Shown: in pieces, positions 11,741 to 13,247 of the stretch | Layout: every line of letters begins with the position of its first letter | Numbering within the stretch: the first letter of the stretch is position 1 | Source: an uncultured Sphingomonadaceae bacterium | GTDB taxonomy: Bacteria > Pseudomonadota > Alphaproteobacteria > Sphingomonadales > Sphingomonadaceae | Length of the DNA stretch: 13,247 nt | Assembly: GCA_946480515.1 (NCBI GenBank) | Contig: CAMLKX010000026.1 | Coordinates: 1 to 13,247 of the forward strand | Direction: 5' to 3' | Position numbers and translations under genes: made by a program | Notes under the pieces: generated by a model | The model's input: the letters and a program-made list of their open reading frames with translations, nothing else | What the model was told of the DNA's origin: nothing | Database searches by the model: none

Positions 11741-12007
11741 CTAAGATGGGCAACTGAGGACGTCGGGTCCGCGTCGCACAGTTACCGCGTCTCGAAAGAG
11801 CATGACATGGACCACGGAACCACTTTCGTCGCGCACATCGATATGATGCTGCAGATCGATCCTCCCATGTTCACCGACGCTGGCCTGAACCATCGCCCGT
11901 GCTTCGCGGAGAGCATGCGCTTTCGCTGCACTCAAGTCTGGCAATTCGCGACCCTCCTCGTCGGAAGTGGCGATATCATTATGAAGATCGAAAAAGTAGC
12001 GGGGCAT
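11741..12007 (-). CDS. DUF6894 family small protein, second copy
   Basis: 88 residues from the ATG at 12007 (MPRYYFDLHNDIATSDEEGR). The MPRYYFDLHND opening, EEGRELPDLSAAKAHALREA helix and a final HVMLFRDAVTVRR strand give the full DUF6894 layout. The frame is open a few codons further (TTG at 12016), but the family start is the internal ATG. No Shine-Dalgarno is visible. Instead GGCGC-TTTT-GCGCC forms a tight hairpin 2-15 bases before the ATG, which is unusual. The C-terminal tail (GPDVLSCPS) is not conserved with the copy at 751-1023. Convergent with the leader-6 ORF. Confidence 0.85.
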   Translation of the reverse strand: MPRYFFDLHNDIATSDEEGRELPDLSAAKAHALREARAMVQASVGEHGRIDLQHHIDVRDESGSVVHVMLFRDAVTVRRGPDVLSCPS

Positions 12008-12148
12008 CAGGCGCAAAAGCGCCGGAACGTAGTAGGTTGCGCGAACTGATGTAGGTTAACACTATCGCAGAGGAAGCCATCACGCCGGAACGAATTGTCG
12101 CCTTGGGCCTTTGAATCGTTCACTACCGACTACGGCGATGCTCTAAAT

Positions 12149-12183
12149 GGGGAATCCTCCCCTGGCTGCAGCGCGGAGGATGG
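12149..12183 (+). promoter_or_regulatory. Two-state hairpin over the ribosome-binding site of the 12184 gene
   Basis: ATCCTCC (12154-12160) is a perfect complement of GGAGGAT (12175-12181), which holds the Shine-Dalgarno. An alternative stem GGGGA/TCCCC (12149-12153 with 12158-12162) uses the same C run and would free it. The two cannot coexist. Confidence 0.5.
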
Positions 12184-12429
12184 ATGCCGGTCAATGTGAG
12201 CTTGGGGGAAGGTTCTTTCGAGAACTTCACTGTCTATGTCGAGGGGGTGTGGGAGGTAGTTCCCAAGGTGGGTGAATACATCACTCTCGATCGGCGTGAC
12301 GGAAACCTAGCGCACTGGGCCGTAGAGGCAGTGCGCTATATCGTTGATCGGGGCGACGCGCTTGCAAGAGTGGAAGTGCTCGTGAGCGAAACTGGCCGGG
12401 TACGTGGGGGTGCGACTAGGCGACGCTGA
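12184..12429 (+). CDS. Unknown small protein (81 aa), beta-rich
   Basis: ATG follows GGAGGATGG. It reads MPVNVSLGEGSFENFTVYVE, then GVWEVVPKVGEYITLDRRDG, WAVEAVRYIVDRGDALARVE, and a basic tail (GRVRGGATRRR). Alternating hydrophobic residues indicate a small beta-barrel or sheet (VNVSLG, FTVYVEG, WEVVP, EYITL, AVRYIV, ARVEVLV), similar in plan to small capping or OB-like folds. I recognise no family. There is no signal peptide. Regulation may act through the overlapping hairpins directly upstream (12149-12183). Confidence 0.65.
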   Translation: MPVNVSLGEGSFENFTVYVEGVWEVVPKVGEYITLDRRDGNLAHWAVEAVRYIVDRGDALARVEVLVSETGRVRGGATRRR

Positions 12430-13073
12430 TGCGCGAAGGTTCGTTGGAGCGGTCGGCCGCAGGTTCACTTAACTGCAACAGCCTTTCAACCAGTCCCGGA
12501 TATATTGGCTGCCGCGCCCATTCGTTCACGCGACGCGAGCCGGGCGGGACTCACACCTCTCTTCTCCCACCCCGCAAAATGGCCAACCCACGTTTGGTTC
12601 GGCCGCGTAAGTCCCGGCACTTACAAACCCGGGGAGCGCGGGCTCAATCAACAAAAGGCACAAGAGCCCGCAACCGATCACCATCGGTCGCGATGAATGC
12701 AGGGACAATTAACCCTTCGTCCCTAGAGCGGTCCGGCGTCAGCGATTCGGCGGTGACGTACGGTCGGGCTGATGGAGTCGGTCTCTCCCTCGGGGCTCCT
12801 CGCCCGGCCACACCCTTTTGGATGCCTTGGCTTGAACGGAACTTCGGGATGTCCGCAATGGGTCGAAAGCAGACATTGGATACGGAGGCGCGGACCGCTC
12901 GCGGTCCCGATTACTAGGCTATCGATTGGGCAGTCCGGCGTTCAGGGATGGTTTAAGGCCGCTGTCACATTCAGCAGGGTCTGCTGGCGTTTTCGGGTCT
13001 GGTACTCACCGCCACAACAAGGAGTTCGCACCTTGATCTGACCGGACGGCGCTGACTTAGCCCACATGAGAAA
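12430..13073. other. Gene-poor stretch
   Basis: Open frames here (for example plus 12429-12917) have no ribosome-binding site, no family resemblance and a proline/arginine/serine composition expected of unread GC-rich DNA. Contents I can name are ACCGAT/ATCGGT, a 6-bp hairpin at 12673-12688, and the palindromic repeat at 12849. A minus frame at 12526-12684 begins with a hydrophobic stretch but lacks other support. Confidence 0.5.
12849..12876. repeat. 28-bp palindromic intergenic repeat, copy 3
   Basis: It runs from ATGTCCGCAATG to AAGCAGACAT. Translated on the plus strand it gives MSAMGRKQT, the peptide typical of this dispersed alphaproteobacterial repeat. Same length as the copies at 3894 and 5195. 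Confidence 0.6.
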
Positions 13074-13104
13074 AGAGCGAAGCAGAAATCATCTGCTTCG
13101 CTCT
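13074..13104 (-). terminator. Intrinsic terminator of the right-edge gene
   Basis: A perfect 13-bp stem (AGAGCGAAGCAGA with its complement) and a 5-base loop. On the minus strand it is followed by TTT running into CTC. It lies 30 bases after the stop codon of the 13134 gene. Confidence 0.88.
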
Positions 13105-13133
13105 CAACCTTCAGACTAGCTTATTGATGAAGT

Positions 13134-13247
13134 TCAGCCACGCTCCGGCGGCGGCGGAGGTGCAGCCTCCGTTCCGCCGAAGCTGATCCGTACCCCACCC
13201 GATCCGCCATGGCTGGTCAGATCGTCGCGGAACGTCCCCTCATACCC
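13134..13247 (-). CDS. Envelope/outer-membrane-type protein, C-terminal 37 residues only
   Basis: The minus strand enters at the right edge in frame GYEGTFRDDLTSHGGSGGVR, then ISFGG, and ends TEAAPPPPPERG before TGA. The GGVRISFGG segment resembles the last strand of an outer-membrane beta-barrel, and the proline run is a common tail of such proteins in sphingomonads, so an outer-membrane or surface protein is likely. With only 37 residues the family cannot be fixed. A strong intrinsic terminator follows at 13074-13104, confirming that this is a real 3' end. Confidence 0.6.
   Translation of the reverse strand, partial: GYEGTFRDDLTSHGGSGGVRISFGGTEAAPPPPPERG

Noticed and set aside
12526..12684. 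Minus-strand 52-codon frame with a hydrophobic N-terminus (MVIGCGLLCLLLIEPALPG)
   Set aside because: It could be a signal peptide, but there is no ribosome-binding site, no recognisable mature part, and it lies in a stretch of otherwise unread GC-rich sequence. Left unresolved.
12429..12917. 162-codon plus-strand frame
   Set aside because: No ribosome-binding site, low-complexity Pro/Arg/Ser composition, and its end is the translated palindromic repeat (MSAMGRKQT). Length alone is expected in GC-rich DNA.

Overview
The window looks like a chromosomal accessory stretch from a sphingomonad (Alphaproteobacteria, Sphingomonas-like). This rests on recognised small-protein families (two DUF6894, one DUF6481, a DLNYLY-type protein), a Crp/Fnr regulator and an AHDFNN-type hybrid kinase of sphingomonad style, two promoters resembling the alphaproteobacterial general-stress sigma factor EcfG, and moderately GC-rich DNA. 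Genus is an inference. There are no tRNA, rRNA, CRISPR or transposase genes.

Layout. 1-1023: a Crp/Fnr regulator cut by the left edge (-) and a DUF6894 protein (-). 1120-3776: a GAF-PAS-GAF-HisKA / HATPase-REC hybrid sensor kinase (-), broken by a frameshift near 2140-2150. 3777-4199: a divergent control region with EcfG-like promoters facing both ways. 4200-5071: a glycine-zipper general stress protein and a 50-residue single-span membrane protein. 5236-6249: a single-domain response regulator (-), a small charged protein (+) and a frameshifted cold-shock protein (+). 6428-8468: small proteins, a DUF6481 protein, a coupled pair of small genes and an intact cold-shock gene. 8715-10248: an MbcA/ParS-like antitoxin-domain gene with an overlapping small ORF (-), facing a four-gene operon whose genes all overlap by four bases (+). 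10395-12429: a 49-residue protein, a cold-shock pseudogene, a GNAT acetyltransferase, a second DUF6894 gene and an unknown 81-residue protein. 12430-13073 holds no convincing gene. 13134-13247 is the C-terminus of an envelope-type protein running off the right edge, followed by a strong terminator.

The main discovery candidate is a structured 5' leader seen six times on both strands, at 619-693(-), 5584-5657(-), 6354-6427(+), 9143-9213(-), 9313-9387(+) and 11536-11604(+). Each copy has a first stem whose sequence varies but stays paired, then GAGAG (usually CTGAGAG), a 5-8 nt spacer, and a second hairpin with arms GCTCCC(G)/(C)GGGAGC. The 3' arm of that hairpin is the Shine-Dalgarno of a start codon 6-10 nt downstream. 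Every copy points the same way as its gene. The genes include a Crp/Fnr regulator, a response regulator, an antitoxin-like protein and unknown small proteins. Three copies share a promoter-like block (ATTAGG, 9 bp box, N16, TACAAG/TATAGT) that would start the transcript at stem 1. This looks like a cis-acting translational switch joining unlinked genes into one regulon. An unrelated two-state hairpin is possible in front of the 12184 gene.

Signs of decay are also present: a frameshifted kinase, a frameshifted cold-shock gene and a deleted cold-shock copy. Taken together, the window reads as a stress and signalling small-protein island under EcfG-type transcription and leader-type translational control.
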